A stretch of 64,000 nt of DNA from Plectrocnemia conspersa (GCA_009617715.1 VTFK01000330.1:1-64000); one strand, 5' to 3'. Numbered from the stretch's first letter, positions 36,111 through 48,720 are shown. The notes: generated by a model from the sequence alone, not told the origin. A program made the numbers and translations.

Positions 36111-37904
36111 AAAAATGCCTAACGTGCCATCTGTTTATATGTTGTATTGTGTGGATAATGGATATAACATAAACGCCATTATATAAATCTATGTGTTTTA
36201 TCGTTTAGCCCCAATTGTGCGTCAAGATAAATACGGGCAATGTAAAAGTTTTGCCTAGTGTTGTGGAAGATACTTTCACATAAGATTATGTAATGTTATT
36301 GGATCTTGTTTATTGGCGCTTACATTGCCGGATTATCTTGTTATTTATAAATACCAATAACTTTATATTACATACCCATAACACGAGAAGCTTAAAATGT
36401 AATGACCCAAATTTTATACAATATATACATCTCATCAATATTGGCATATAATGTGTAATTGAAAAAGTTTATTTTATTGAACTTTTATTAACAGTATTTT
36501 TTTTCAAATCTTACTCTTCTCTAAACCTTTATAATTTACTTATACACAAATACTTATATTTGGAAGGTCTTTTACTAAAACAACATAAATATTTACCATT
36601 GAATCATAATTGTCTTAATTGTAAAAAGAATAATAAAGTGATTAAGTTAGTTCAAGGGTAGCGAATTAGGGTGGAAAATACCTTAAAATATTATTTTAAT
36701 TAAATTCAAAAAGAGAAAAAATGTGAGTTTCATAAAATCTCTAACTAAATAATATAATTTTTTTCATTTATACGGTTATTTTCTACATCTTGTAATTTTT
36801 AATAAAAAAATGTTGATCCAAATTTTTTTTTACTATTGAACAGTATTGCATTTAGTGGCAATATAGTAATTAATCTGTTTTAGAGATAACAGATTTAAAT
36901 AGCATATCATAGAGTCAGAATGGTAGGAGCAAAATAACAATATTAAATAATTTTCACCCAAGAGTGGTATCTACCAATTAACAATTTGGGAAATAAATAT
37001 GCTGCTTAACACAACAGCACTGCTGCGTTAATTAGAGATTGCCACAATTGGTGTTTAATATTGATATAGCTCTTAGCAAATTTGCATAATGATATTTTTA
37101 TATAGGCATATAATAAAAGTTATGATTTTAGGCATTTTAATACATATGTATTTATGTGCTTATGTTTACTTAAAAATTAGTTTAAATATTAAATATATTT
37201 AAAATAATATTTATGTTTACTTATATTTTTTTATCAACTATACTGCAGTTTAAGTATTATCACAGAACCTATCAAAACGCCATTAGCAAACGATAATGTA
37301 AAAATCTATTAGGTTCATGTATTTGAAGAATTTATTACCTCAATAATGTTTTTCTAAGTAATCTACAATCAAATTGTTTTTAAATGTTTGTTTTGCTTGA
37401 TTTTATAGCACTAATGGTTGATATAAAAATAGGCATTGCGGTATTAGAACCTAGCTTTTAGTTTTTATTATTCTAATTATAGTAGTATGAGTATTTTCGT
37501 AGAGTTAAAGAAGTGCATACACTTATTTAACTTTAAATATAATATTCGTGGTCGTTGATTTATTGAATATTTTTTTATGTGACTCAATCCTTCTAAAATT
37601 ATATAGATATAATCATAGACAATGCTTTACAATGAATACATAATGAGAGTATATATGTGATTTTAAGTGTGTTTTTGCTTTTGCTTTATTGATTTTTAGA
37701 AACATAATAACCTTATAGAGGGCCCAAGTTATATAGGACTAGATGGCAGAGATGTAAGACTTTTCTAAAATACGTATATTTTATTTTAATAATTTATTTA
37801 GCAAATATAGCTTATTGTTTATACACTTAAAAAAATTATTCGAAACATGCATATAAAACATAATTTAAATAGAATATAAAAAAACTGTATTATATTAATA
37901 TATT
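36111..37904. other. A+T-rich desert
   Basis: A slightly complex stretch at about 36120-36350; otherwise low complexity. No gene, RNA or repeat is recognised. Confidence 0.45.
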
Positions 37905-38305
37905 TTTAATGCACGAATGTGTTTCTTTATTCTATTGAGAAAACTCGCTACATTTTTATTTTTGCGGATTATCCTAGGAATATTATAATATAAATTCACA
38001 TTTTTTTTATACCTAACTATCCTTTAATTGTCTCTATTTCTAGTAATAAATATATGTACATCTTTATTTATTATTAAATATATATTAAAATACTTTGTTA
38101 ACATAATATTTTCTAACTTATATATAAATACTAAAACATTCATTTTTAATATTTTTTGAACATCCAACCATTCCAATTTAACATACTTCTACAACTACTC
38201 AATCTATTTTCATTTAAAACTACTCTAATTGCCCTATTTTGTAATTTTGTAATTAATGTATTGGAATCAATCAGTAGTAAGAAACATTGAAGAAGATCCA
38301 ACCGA
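37905..38305 (-). mobile_element. Decayed CR1/Jockey-type retrotransposon, C-terminal domain of ORF2
   Basis: The reverse strand reads TKLQNRAIRVVLNENRLSSC (about 38260 to 38190), LNWNGW, one frameshift, NVLVFIYKLENIMLTKYF, INKDVHIFITRNRDN, a stop, RIVRYKKN and NIPRIIRKNKNVASFLNRIKK. The LQNRAIR, W-V-R/NVLVFIYK, H-TRNR-D-RIVRY series is the conserved C-terminal region of CR1/Jockey-group ORF2 proteins. Only one frameshift and one stop interrupt about 120 residues, so it is less decayed than most RT fragments here. It could be the missing 3' end of family B, but no overlap proves it. Confidence 0.85.
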
Positions 38306-38429
38306 AAATATTACAATACATGGTGTCAGACTAAGGTGTGTTTTTCTCTGACTCTTTTCTGTTTACACTTCAAAAAAATACTAAGAAAATAAAAACAAAA
38401 AGGAATAATAATCGAAGGGAAGGCAAACT

Positions 38430-39095
38430 GCTATGTTCGTTATGCTGAACGATAACGACCTTCAAAGATCCCTGATGTAAATGAATGTTTAAAAAAGGGG
38501 CATACAACAAAATGTATGCTCCCTGTGGTTCTGATAAACTTCTCATTAGACGGAGATAAAATTAAGAGACGAATTGCTAGAACCCAGTTTTTAAATTTAA
38601 AGCTGATCTCACAAACGAGCACTTTCATATGCAAATTAAAATTGAATTCGTAAAGTGCTGTCTGGTCAGTGCTATTATTATATTATATATGGCTTTGAGA
38701 TCTGGACTTAAAAACCTATTACAATAAATAAACAAAAAGCGTTTGAAATGTAGTTTATAAGCATATGTTAAAAATTCCATGGATTGAGAATGTCTCCAAT
38801 GACTTCTTTTCAAATAATCGAGAACTCCTTTTAACCATTAAACGGAAGAAGATGGAGTAACACGAACGGATGACTCGAAGTTAGAAAAATAAGGTTTTTT
38901 CATACCTTAATAATCGGAAAAATTTAATGTAAAAAAATATGGAAAGAAAGAAGATGTTTTGGTTGCGAAATATATGCCGAAGAAGTGTTTTGTGCAGTCA
39001 AAAACCAGAAAGGATACCTGGTATTAATTAACAAGTCTGGAATTTGACATGACACCAGAAGAAGAATATGCATAATAACCAACAAATGAAAAAGC
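38430..39095 (+). mobile_element. Decayed non-LTR retrotransposon of a second type, C-terminal RT remnant
   Basis: Read with frameshifts, the + strand gives DKIKRRIARTQFLNLKL (38559-38610), a CCLVSA segment, IYGFEIWT (about 38688-38709), INKQKAFEM, ELLLTIKRKKME (about 38819-38855), TLIIGKI near 38905 and AVKNQK near 38996-39013. The order RI-A-AF, LLYGxExWT, FEMWxYRR, LL-TIKRRKMEYLGH and LIIQGKI is that of a family of arthropod endonuclease/reverse transcriptase proteins (RTE- or craft-like) and differs from the Jockey-type element next to it. Several stops make it dead. Confidence 0.78.
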
Positions 39096-39280
39096 AGTAT
39101 GTAACCTAGCTTAAAATTATTTAATAAATAATAAATATTTGCAAATGTATACCCAAAACAAGTTCTCAACAAATTCTGAGCAAAAATAAACTACGGAAAA
39201 ATAAATATGTATGTTTTAAACAACAAACATTAAATATAACATTATTATGGTGCATTGTAAAAGTTGATATACACTTTTCA
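39096..39280. other. A+T-rich noncoding DNA
   Basis: Nothing recognised. Confidence 0.35.
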
Positions 39281-39720
39281 TTTTCATGAAAAACGTTACG
39301 AAGATATAAAACGCCGCTAGCTCCGCTTTTGGACAGCCTGTATACAGTATAAATATACAAGTAGATATTTTTTATTATTAGCCCTAACCTCGCTTCGGTA
39401 ATAAACGCTCCTTTTCTCTTTCGCTCAAACACATTTACTCACAAAATAATATATATACTGTCTCACATATACGTATAAATCAGTCCTAACAAAACGTTTA
39501 TAACCGAAAGAATTCTCATTAAATGCGCGAGAAGTAATTACCGCATTTCTTTTTTATGTTGTTCCCTCCCTTGCGCCTACAAAACCTCAAAGGAATTGCG
39601 AAAAGACGTTTTAATGTCTGCTCTTCATTTACAAGATGTTTTTTTTTGAGTCTATAAATAAAGGACAGCAAAAAAACGCGAACAAATCCAAAGATTGGCC
39701 AAGTCAAGTTCACATTGAAA
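39281..39720. other. Moderately complex noncoding segment
   Basis: CpG-bearing patches at about 39290-39330 and 39390-39430. Reverse frames of 88 and 64 codons have no known domain. Confidence 0.28.
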
Positions 39721-39941
39721 TAAATGCAGACTGAAACTTAAATCTTAAATTAATATGAGTTGTAGGTAATGAGTTAATTAGTATATAAATTAGTTAGTAT
39801 ATATATTTTGAGTTATTATATATTAATATTTTCTAGATACAAGTGTTTAATTAGAAATTAGTATTGTTTTATAGTATTACAAAAAAAAATAATATCAGGG
39901 GCGGGCGGTGAAATTCTTTCCCTCTCGATCGCTCGCGCGTG

Positions 39942-40014
39942 AAGTGACGAGAGTGAATGAGAAATAAGGGGATGTTGACCGCATGCTTTTATCTCTCACT
40001 CACTCTCGTCACTT
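39942..40014. repeat. Long hairpin with 26-bp stem and 21-nt loop (pre-miRNA- or MITE-like)
   Basis: Left arm 39942-39967 begins AAGTGACGAGAGTG and ends GAAATAA. Right arm 39989-40014 ends CACTCTCGTCACTT. 24 of 26 positions pair, the exceptions being two A-C mismatches. Total length 73 nt. This shape suits a miRNA precursor on either strand, or the stem of a fold-back nonautonomous transposon. I recognise no known insect miRNA in it. The left flank (39899-39941) is very CpG-rich. Confidence 0.5.
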
Positions 40015-40430
40015 AACATTCATTATTATCAAAAGTGTATAAAAAAATAATTACATGCTATGGGGTGGTAAAATGTGCTTTTTTTATTGCACAGTTAATA
40101 TTTGATTACCAATATCAAATAATAACTGATTTAGAGATTAGATGGTTTTTATTGTATGAAGCAAATTAGTCGAGGAGGGTAGTATAGTCTTCAAAGGGCT
40201 AATATTTGTGTGTGGGTAGTTCAGTAGGTATCTATTAATATTAAATTGCTCACTTTTGTCACTGAAAGTTTAGTGTGAATGGCTTAAATAATATGTTACA
40301 GATCTTGCATTTTATCTATTATAATAACTCAGTTTTAATGATCCTTGTATATGTATATTAAATATAATAATGTATTAGTAAGGATAAATATGATTTTTCT
40401 CAAATCTGATTATAGATAGTAATACCTTTT

Positions 40431-40790
40431 TCCAGCGTAATCCCTACTTTTAGCTGAAGAATATATTCAATTTGACGCATCGATAGAATTCACGAACACA
40501 TTCGTTCGCCTTTTCTTTATCGAGAAACAGCCTATTCCCGTGGGCTACCAAAGATGCAATAAATTCAACTTCGTTTCATTCGATAAAAATCGACACATAG
40601 CAGAACGCGATTTCGATATATCGAACTTGGAAAGTTCTAGAAAAGACGCTTATCAGTCTTATTACCGTCTTCATATCACACACAATGGTATAATTTCATG
40701 GGGGTACAAAGCCATTCCAATAAAATCCCATGACAGAGATTTACCACTGAAGAGATAAAAGGCAAAAAGAGTATCTTGAAACTTGGACAT
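40431..40790. other. Higher-complexity island with a 72-codon frame
   Basis: The + strand frame 40540-40758 has varied residues (for example RLHITHNGIISWGYKAIP) but no recognisable domain and no clear splice sites. Candidate conserved noncoding DNA or unassigned exon. Confidence 0.28.
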
Positions 40791-41180
40791 TTAATATTTT
40801 TTTTATATTAGTATTAAAAATTAAATTACAGTCAATAGATTATGAGTAGCTTGTTTGTATATGTATGTACGTGTATTGAATAAAATGAGCATATCATATA
40901 CCTTGTAATATAATATAATAAATTAACTTTTAATTTTTGCAAAAATATATAAACAAATTGAATAGAAAAAAAAGTTATTACTGATTTAATATATTTTTAT
41001 TAATCGATTAAGCTACACAACCCTCGGTATAGTAATAATTCTATTATCAGGGGAAAAAATCAAATTCTCGAACTAATAATCATTTGTATATTTAACCGAT
41101 TTATATGATAAATGTATATTTTTTAATTTAAATATGGACGTGTATAATTTAAGTATACAAGTATTTTTTTATTTATTTTC
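40791..41180. other. A+T-rich noncoding DNA
   Basis: Nothing recognised before the palindrome. Confidence 0.4.
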
Positions 41181-41197
41181 AGGTGAAAAATTTGTTT

Positions 41198-41259
41198 AAG
41201 ATTGCTTGCGAAAGATATCCGTGCAAATATTTACACAGATATCTTTCGGCGAAATCTTT
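41198..41259. repeat. Long near-perfect palindrome
   Basis: The inner 38 bp (41210-41247) run GAAAGATATC, then GTG and AAATATTT at the centre, to GATATCTTTC, with only two mismatched pairs and no loop. The symmetry continues imperfectly outwards (AAGATT...GC on the left, GGCGAAATCTTT on the right) to about 62 bp. An acceptor-like TTATTTATTTTCAG ends about 15 bp upstream (41182). Possible readings are a collapsed fold-back element or a double binding site; the absence of a loop argues against a miRNA. Confidence 0.7.
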
Positions 41260-41539
41260 AAAATTAATTTAGCGTAATATCAAAATTAAATTAGTAGTAT
41301 AAGGCGTAATGAAATTTAAATTAAAAAGTTTATTCGTGCTTAAATATTACACAACAGAAGTACGTTTTTAGTTATTTTTTGTAAATCATTACAACTAAAT
41401 AATAATAAAAATTTAGGTGAAGCCATTTGTAATGATTAATATTGCTTTGAGCCAAATATTACTATTGCAATGAAAACAGTCATAACATAAAATTAATTAA
41501 TTTGTGCATTTACTAATACAGAGAAAGTTTGTAATAATG

Positions 41540-41590
41540 GTTTGTGATTATAACCTGAGATTCTGCGTTCGATTCCCGTAGTTTAACTTA
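41540..41590 (+). other. Weak tRNA-like fragment (B-box-like)
   Basis: GTTCGATTCCCG at about 41568-41579 resembles the tRNA B box GGTTCGANNCC, following ATTATAACCTGAGATTCTG, which has a tRNA-like anticodon-arm look. The T stem pairs poorly and no A box or acceptor stem is evident. Possibly a decayed tRNA-derived SINE head. Confidence 0.22.
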
Positions 41591-41879
41591 AAATATTAAT
41601 AAACACAATCGAGCTATATAATTTCTTAATTAAAATTTGATTACCAATTATATTAATATTATAAACAGATGACGTCTTTGTCAGAAATATTACTATGTAT
41701 ACTGTTTACATCTTGAGATAACGCGTGAATTGGTATGTTATAATATTATAAAATATTAAAAAAACATTTTGTAGAAGAAAATCAGAATCAATGTAACGAT
41801 AATAATTTACAGTAGTTAATAAATATATATAGTCAAAATCCGTTTATAAAATTCATGTTATTAAAATTAAAAACGCCGG

Positions 41880-42735
41880 TTCTTGTTAACTACTAACGCT
41901 TTAAAAGTAGCGCGTTACAAGCTCTTTACATTGACGTATTGACATATCTACCCCCATCAACGTTTTTCATCCAACCCTCCCACGTCATTCATGTCGCATC
42001 AGCGAGTGATGCAGGAAAAGCTTTTTTTATTTTTTAAATAGATTACACTTGTGTTATATATATTCTAAAAAAGATTTAATCAAACTATTTAATATATTTG
42101 TTAAGTCATCAGTTAAGGGTAGAAATGAGTAAATATTTGTAATGGTTCACTGTGTATATGGAGCGTCAAAAAATTCCCAGCACCACTGTGCCATGTTTAT
42201 ATTGTTATGAGTGTTCAAGTGTGTATACTTTACGCGGGAAAAATTCAAATTTTTCTCAATTTTCTCCGACGTCATTCGTTCACACATCTCGACGGCAATT
42301 TATCGCGCAGCATCTCTCACAATTTACGTCAACGCACGTAAACGTACGTACGCAAACAAGTATATGCGAGTTAGACATAAATATGTATGTATATATTTTT
42401 TGACGAATTCAATCTGTCACTGAAGATTCTCTAGTGTAGTCATCATCCAAAGAAGACTCCATTCATATGTATGCGCGCCACCCAAGATGGGAGCGGAAAA
42501 TATTCACTATTGGAAAATTATTCCCTCATCTACATCGTATTCGTTGGAGATGTTTTCGAGAAAGCCCTTGCGAATGGATTTTAATAATTTATCATAAAGG
42601 CGTATTGATAAGAATTGATTGTATGTTAATGCGGTTACCCGAAAAGTAACTGGAAAGCAAAATAAAAACGAAGTGAAATTAAGCGAATCAAATATTATTA
42701 TGCCGATTTCGTATGCATTTATACTTACATACATA
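41880..42735. other. Broad higher-complexity island with ACGT-rich cluster
   Basis: ACGT recurs around 42327-42353 (ACGTCAACGCACG, then TAAACGTACGTACGC), and CCGACGTCA (CRE-like) lies at about 42268. Short unassigned frames (83, 70 and 60 codons on +, 75 on -) overlap across it. Clustered CpG and ACGT words suggest a regulatory segment, by inference only. Confidence 0.32.
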
Positions 42736-44640
42736 CATAAATGTATGTAGTTTAGGATCTCGTTATTTTAAAATAATACTTTTTATAGTAACTTAATATA
42801 TTATTCTATTATTTCAAAAGCCCTTTTAAAATATATAAACATTGCACCAATTACTTTGCTTTTATCCTATAGTTTAATAAATTGTGCGGATATATTCACT
42901 AAAAGCTCTTTTTTAAATCTTGATTAAGCTTGTCGATGAATCTTTAAACTAATGACTCACCACTTTTAAAAAAAATGCAAAATACTTGTGTATATAGGTC
43001 TCTTAGGTATTAGACACTATTTTTACTACTGGTCTATCATGCTAGCTTAGATAAAAATATAAAGCAATAATCATATTAAAATAATAAATACAAATAAAAT
43101 ATGATATATATAATATAATATATCTTATTATTTATTTAATTCTGTAAAATAAACATATTGTTGATGTTTGCCACATTTTCCTTTAAAAGCTTGATCGCCA
43201 GTTTGCATATGTTAGTCTAGCTAAGCTAACTGTAAACAACCGTTAACATAAATACTGCTTTGTGGTGTTTACATGTACCTAAATTCAGTTAGTCATAATA
43301 TTATACTCCTATTTGGTATGGATTGAATTATGCTAGCATGAATGAGAAAGGAGTTCCTACTTTCTATGTTATTGTTAATGATTTTAATTGTTTATGGATA
43401 CAATTTGCAAAGATTGAAATTAATTTTAGGGTTAGAATTAAACAGAAGGGTTGCGTTGATCGTATAGATTTTTTGAGCATAAATATGCGATATGCTTCAG
43501 AAAGCCTTCATGTTTTATTTTTATGTTTTCATTGAGATTTCATCATTAAGACAATGTATCCATAATACATCTCTGTATATTTAAAAGGATTAAAGATGGA
43601 CCGTTAATTAAACTATGGCAGATTGTCTGATAGCTAAAAAATAGCGTCTTATAATTCGGTGAAAAAAGCGCTAGAAATCAGATATTTTAGATACAGATTT
43701 ATAAAGAACCACATATGTATTATCTTCATATTCGCTTGGCAAAGTTTTAAACATTCTTAATGAATCCGCGTCTTTACTGTTGTTTTATGATCTAATATAG
43801 TTAAATTTCAAGGGTAGTTATGATTGGTAATATTGACTAAATTTCATTACCATATTATAGTAAATATATTTTAATTACCAGTTTTTGAGTAAATATTATA
43901 ATCACGTTTTTATATTCTATCTTAATTTAATTTAGGGAGCAAACAATATCTTGAAATTTGTAGATTTCTTTCTGACTTACTTTCAACAATAGGTATGGAA
44001 ATCCGCGGTACTATTACAAAAAGCACAGGTTAGATATTACTACTTTATATTTAACTAAGTTAAGTTAAATACTTAGCCATTACCTACTTTATGCTTAACA
44101 AATAAAAAAATATTAGCGTGTACTTACTAGACTAATAATTTGTTATTTACAAATTACTAGTATTCTTATCAATTATTTTTAGTGTATTGTCAGACCTTTG
44201 AGTTCCATTCACATTAAACTTGTACTGAAATTTCATAAATCATAAAAAAAATTAATATTCAGAATCAACCAACGTTGTGAGAGTAAAATTACCAAACCAA
44301 TTTTTGAGATGATTAGGCAATTTGATAAAATGAATAAGAGAGAGATAGTTGATTTAAGTAAAAATAAAAATTAACAATTACTCTAGAAATCGTAAGTTTC
44401 TATTTTTTAATAAAAAAATATCGTATGCAAATAGTTCCGCAAAAAATTTCAAGCTCCAAATAATATAACGATTTTGCAAAGACATTACAAAGATAAATTA
44501 TATACTTTACTTTATTAAAAGTAACAGCAATCAATAAAAATGTAATAATTTTTATTTAGCTAATATTTATTTAACTGATTTATTATTTTTTTTCAATAAT
44601 AAATTTGGTAATTTAATTATCAAATACTGAGAGAGAGAGA
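42736..44640. other. A+T-rich desert with a terminal (GA)n tract
   Basis: No gene is recognised. GAGAGAGAGAGAGA lies at about 44630-44643. A 70-codon frame at 43323-43535 has no known motif. Confidence 0.42.
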
Positions 44641-44644
44641 GAAA

Positions 44645-45080
44645 ACATTAGGTGTGCAATAAAAGCATAAACACGCGTACAAAACATATTTTCCCCTTTT
44701 TTACGTCAGCGGTTTTCAGTGGTTATTTTTTATGTCCAATTTATGCACGCATATTTAACCTCTTAACCGCCCCATGTATTACACAAATGTGTCGAGATAT
44801 TAAATTTCGTAAATTGCGGTCATCGAGCGCGATGCCATAATAATAATGTCCGCCTAAAAAGTTTCGCCCGGGACACTTTTCAAAAGTTTAATTTTATTAT
44901 ACATAATAACTCCGACGTTGGAATTCTTTGATAAATCGTCTAAATCTTCACGGTGGCGTTATTATTATTAGGCTATTCAAATTTTATTTGCTCTCCTAAT
45001 TTTGATAAAGATGAAAAACTTTCGCTTGGCTAAAGCTCTATTTGTGGGACATGGGCTAATGGATTTCGCTCGTATTTTAT
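44645..45080. other. Higher-complexity noncoding island
   Basis: CpG-bearing sequence, including AAGTTTCGCCCGGGACACTT at about 44859-44878, with no credible frame. Candidate conserved noncoding segment. Confidence 0.3.
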
Positions 45081-46009
45081 GAAAAGTATGCAAAAAAAAA
45101 ATTGAAAGTATCAAAGTATAGTAATAATACTTTTAAATGTTCATTGCAATATCCTCTTAGTCTATACAATATTTTATAATAGAATACAACTTATTTACTA
45201 GATTTTTCAGAAGTGACATGACTTTTGCAGTTAGTATGACGCCGAAAAAGCAGTTTATTGTGTGTTATTATTATAGTCAATGTTTTTTTTACTGAAATTG
45301 TAATCAAATACAATTTCACCAAAATATATAAATATATTTAATGTATTTCTACTAGCAAGAATATATTTTAAATTATAGGCGCATGATATTATATGCAGCT
45401 CTAAACTGTCGTTTAAACGTTCATTTTCTGTTTAAACTCAAACATAAACTAAACGAATTAACTAAAATCAACTTTACCTTATGAAAATTATCAAAATAAC
45501 TACAGTTTTAATACATTTATTCATTTTATTTATTTTTATTAGATTTGGGTTTGAGTGAATGTATTTAAATATTGTAGTATTTTGTCAAACGATGTGACGT
45601 CTAAATTCTGTCTTGAAAATCTTTCGAGTAGTCACTGGTTTGAGAGTCTTTCTTGTGGTCCTCTATGATTCGATTAATGGTGAATTATTCATGTCAGTCA
45701 AGTGATTACTAGAATGTTTATCTGAGAGTAAATACTTTGTCTATCATTGGTAGCCAGTAATTAGCGATGTGACTACGTGTTAAATATTCTATATTGCTCC
45801 TTTAAAAAAGTTTGGATGAATACAAAACGAGGCCAAATAAGAGCTCGTCTATAAAGAAAGTTACAATTCACCTTTAATTAGAGTGACCATCTGATACTTA
45901 CACAGGAAAATTTAAACAATTAAAATTAACCATGAAGGGGACGACAGGTATGAATACAGAAACTATAATTTCTTTAGACACTTCTTCAGAGACTTTCTCT
46001 CACACTTCT
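45081..46009. other. Mixed noncoding DNA
   Basis: A+T-rich to about 45580, then moderately complex (45590-45960) without a motif that I can name. Confidence 0.35.
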
Positions 46010-46210
46010 ACTCACATTCACATTTGAACATCCTCTTCGGAGCACAATACATTAGAACATTGAACTTACTTAGTTTGTACGAACTTCAAACAAAAGTAGC
46101 CGTCCCAACTTCAGGCCATCAAAGACCGAAGAAGCCGCCGCTTCTCTCTTCGCATTCCCTAGTCTAGTTTGAAGTTCAGAATCAAAACTTAAAACCGCTT
46201 TAAAGACAAA
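46010..46210 (+). repeat. Dispersed repeat, copy 2
   Basis: The longest and best preserved copy. It runs from the CATTCACATTTGAACATCC head through ACTTAGTTTGTACGAAC and GAAGCCGCCGCTTC (46131-46144, a perfect 5-bp hairpin) to CTAGTCTAGTTTGAAG and CTTTAAAGACA. It aligns with 559-724 and with the reverse complement of 28043-28216. No target-site duplication is identified. Confidence 0.75.
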
Positions 46211-47830
46211 ACTTCACATATATCTAGAATATGCTAATTGTACGTAACTGTTTTCATAAAAAAAATCAAATATTAGCATAATTTTGTCTTAAGTTTAGTA
46301 ATAGTTAGTTAGTTTATAGTTAGTTTAGTAATAAAAGTATTTTATTATATATCATTATATCACGCGTTTCAATTTAGGTTGCTGTAACGATTATAAAAGC
46401 CGAATGCGTATATTAATAATTATATTTCATCCTTGCTTTAATATCCTTGCTTGCTGTGTATCAATAAAAAATTAAGGTTTTCGTTTTGTCTTAAACTCTC
46501 AAATTTATAGCCAGACCAGAATTCTTGACGGATGGCATAAAAATCCAATTATAAGAAAATCAATGAGATTTTATTCTTCCTTCGAAAGCTTGGTCCATTT
46601 TTATTTTTCCTTTCTCCAAATTAATTACCTCAAAATTTGACGCTAAGCAAATCCGACTTAAATTTATTGTCCTTATATTTCAACCAAACGGCTGCAATTA
46701 ACAGTAATGACAGTTCAACGTTTGGTTTGAGGTTTTCAAAAATAAGTAAACTTGTACACTGTCAATTAAAACGTAGAAGATAATTTTTATACTTGAGATG
46801 TCAAATTTTCGACATGATCATTTATTAATAAATTGTTATTAATACATTATGTCACTAGATATAGTAATACGCTTGGCTTTTAAAAATGACATTTTAATAA
46901 AAAGTTATTAAAAATCTGATATATGACATCATATTGTTCTAACCTTTCTCATTACGCGACATCATATTGCATCATAAAGAACGTCTTTCATCGGATTTAT
47001 AGCGATTACCCTAATACAAAATTGTAATAAAGTCTTACAATAGATTTTATTTTATACTTTCTAAAAATAATCTTTACCTTTACTTTTATGTATACCTTTA
47101 AGACGTAATATGTCAACCTAATAAGGTACTTTAATACATAAAGTTTAACAAAAGTTGTGCGATTGCAAAGTGATTAGTTGTTGGAGTTGATACAAGAGGA
47201 TTATTATCTTTAACAAGACACTTACATTACTTCTTGCCTAAGTCGTTTAAAGCGACATGAGTTTCGCATATATGTATGTATACTTAATATACACAAATAC
47301 ATAATACACATAATAGGTTAATGCCTGAAACACAAATGTACATGATCTAATTTTAAGAGCATCTCGATATAGAGTGTTAGGGCATGTGGGAGCGTACTAT
47401 TTAACTGTGTTAATTTAATAATATACCTACTGACGTTAACTATTGTAGAAGGCTAAAAACAAAGCTCTATCAATTTTCTTGTATTGTATATGTTAAAAAT
47501 TATTTACTACATACAGTGGATACAAATAAAAACACTAAATAATTAAATATTCACAAGCAGTTTGCGTGTTTTCATTGTGACAAAAAAAATGTAATACATT
47601 TTAACTTTCTTATTGGTTAAAACTAATTTTACCTTATTTATTCATCCAGAATTTTTACATCTAAACTTTTAATTGAATCAAATTTCACCTGTTATTAAAC
47701 TCAATATTATTTTATTTTATATATTAAGGTATGATATTTTAAATTAAAAATGTATTGCTTATTGAAGTTAACAATTACATGTTTAATCATGTCTAAGATA
47801 GATAGAAAGTACTTTATAGTCTATTACGCC
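46211..47830. other. Mostly A+T-rich noncoding DNA with two weak islands
   Basis: About 46480-46760 and 47150-47420 are more complex. Neither holds a frame, RNA or repeat that I can name. Confidence 0.35.
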
Positions 47831-48720
47831 TAAACAGCACAACTGAGTCCAAAAGTTTGCGAACGTGCTACTGAGAACTTTAGCAAAACAATTCGTCTTA
47901 ATATGAAATGTTTACCGTGTGTGTAGACAAGTTTAACGATTGTCAACGTTGAAGTTAAACTTATTCTGTAATCGTCATTTGATGGATCGCAAATTTAATT
48001 GTAAAGCACTTCATAAATTAAAGGGTCAACGTATCGAGAAAATATTTTCCATTGGGTCGTTCCATTAATTGCCACTTACGCCGCCTTTTCACTGTTTGGA
48101 AAATAAAATTGAATGCTCTTCAACGTTTATAAATGCCACTCATACGTTCGGATTGTTCCTAACTATGAATTAAAATTATATTTCTGAGCGGCACATTTAT
48201 CTACAAAAGGCGATCTTAGTTGAATGGCTTTGCGTCGTATCAAAAACGATGATACAAGAGGCTTTACTTGGCTTTGCCACGACAGTAAATATGTTTTTCG
48301 TGAAAATTGAAACAAGTTATCAAAGAATCCACACCAATTCCGCCGTGTTACCGTCGCGGAAAATCCTCAAAGATTACCGGAAAACTAGGTGGAAAATCCT
48401 GAGATTGTATTTTGATGTCGTGTCTTTATGCTTGAGATTGATTTTTTCCTCTTTATTTTTTAAGGGGAACCCCATCAAAAAGGTTTGGGATCAATTTCAA
48501 TTTAGTAAGAGTCAGGTTAAAGTTTACACAGTGAGTCGGTGACGAACTCGTTTCTGACAAAGGTCGCGGACAAAACGAAAACAAAAGTGGAAAGTTTCCC
48601 AAGACCCGAGAAACGCTGTCTGTCAAAGGCAAATGCTCTGAAAGTGGATTGAGGCCAAATAAAAGTTTAAAGCAAAGAATATAATACGACGGAGATAAAC
48701 AGTGGAGATGTTTTATTTTG
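47831..48720. other. Broad higher-complexity island
   Basis: Base use is more even over nearly 900 bp, especially 48000-48680. Overlapping frames of 97 (48249-48542, +) and 112 codons (48453-48791, -) show no known domain. Candidate conserved noncoding DNA or part of an unrecognised element. Confidence 0.3.

Noticed and set aside
39942..40014. A known insect microRNA
   Set aside because: Neither arm resembles the conserved insect miRNAs I can recall, so only an unnamed hairpin is reported.
42327..42360. ACGT cluster as a CRISPR array or tandem repeat
   Set aside because: No regular repeat-spacer structure. Only overlapping short ACGT words.
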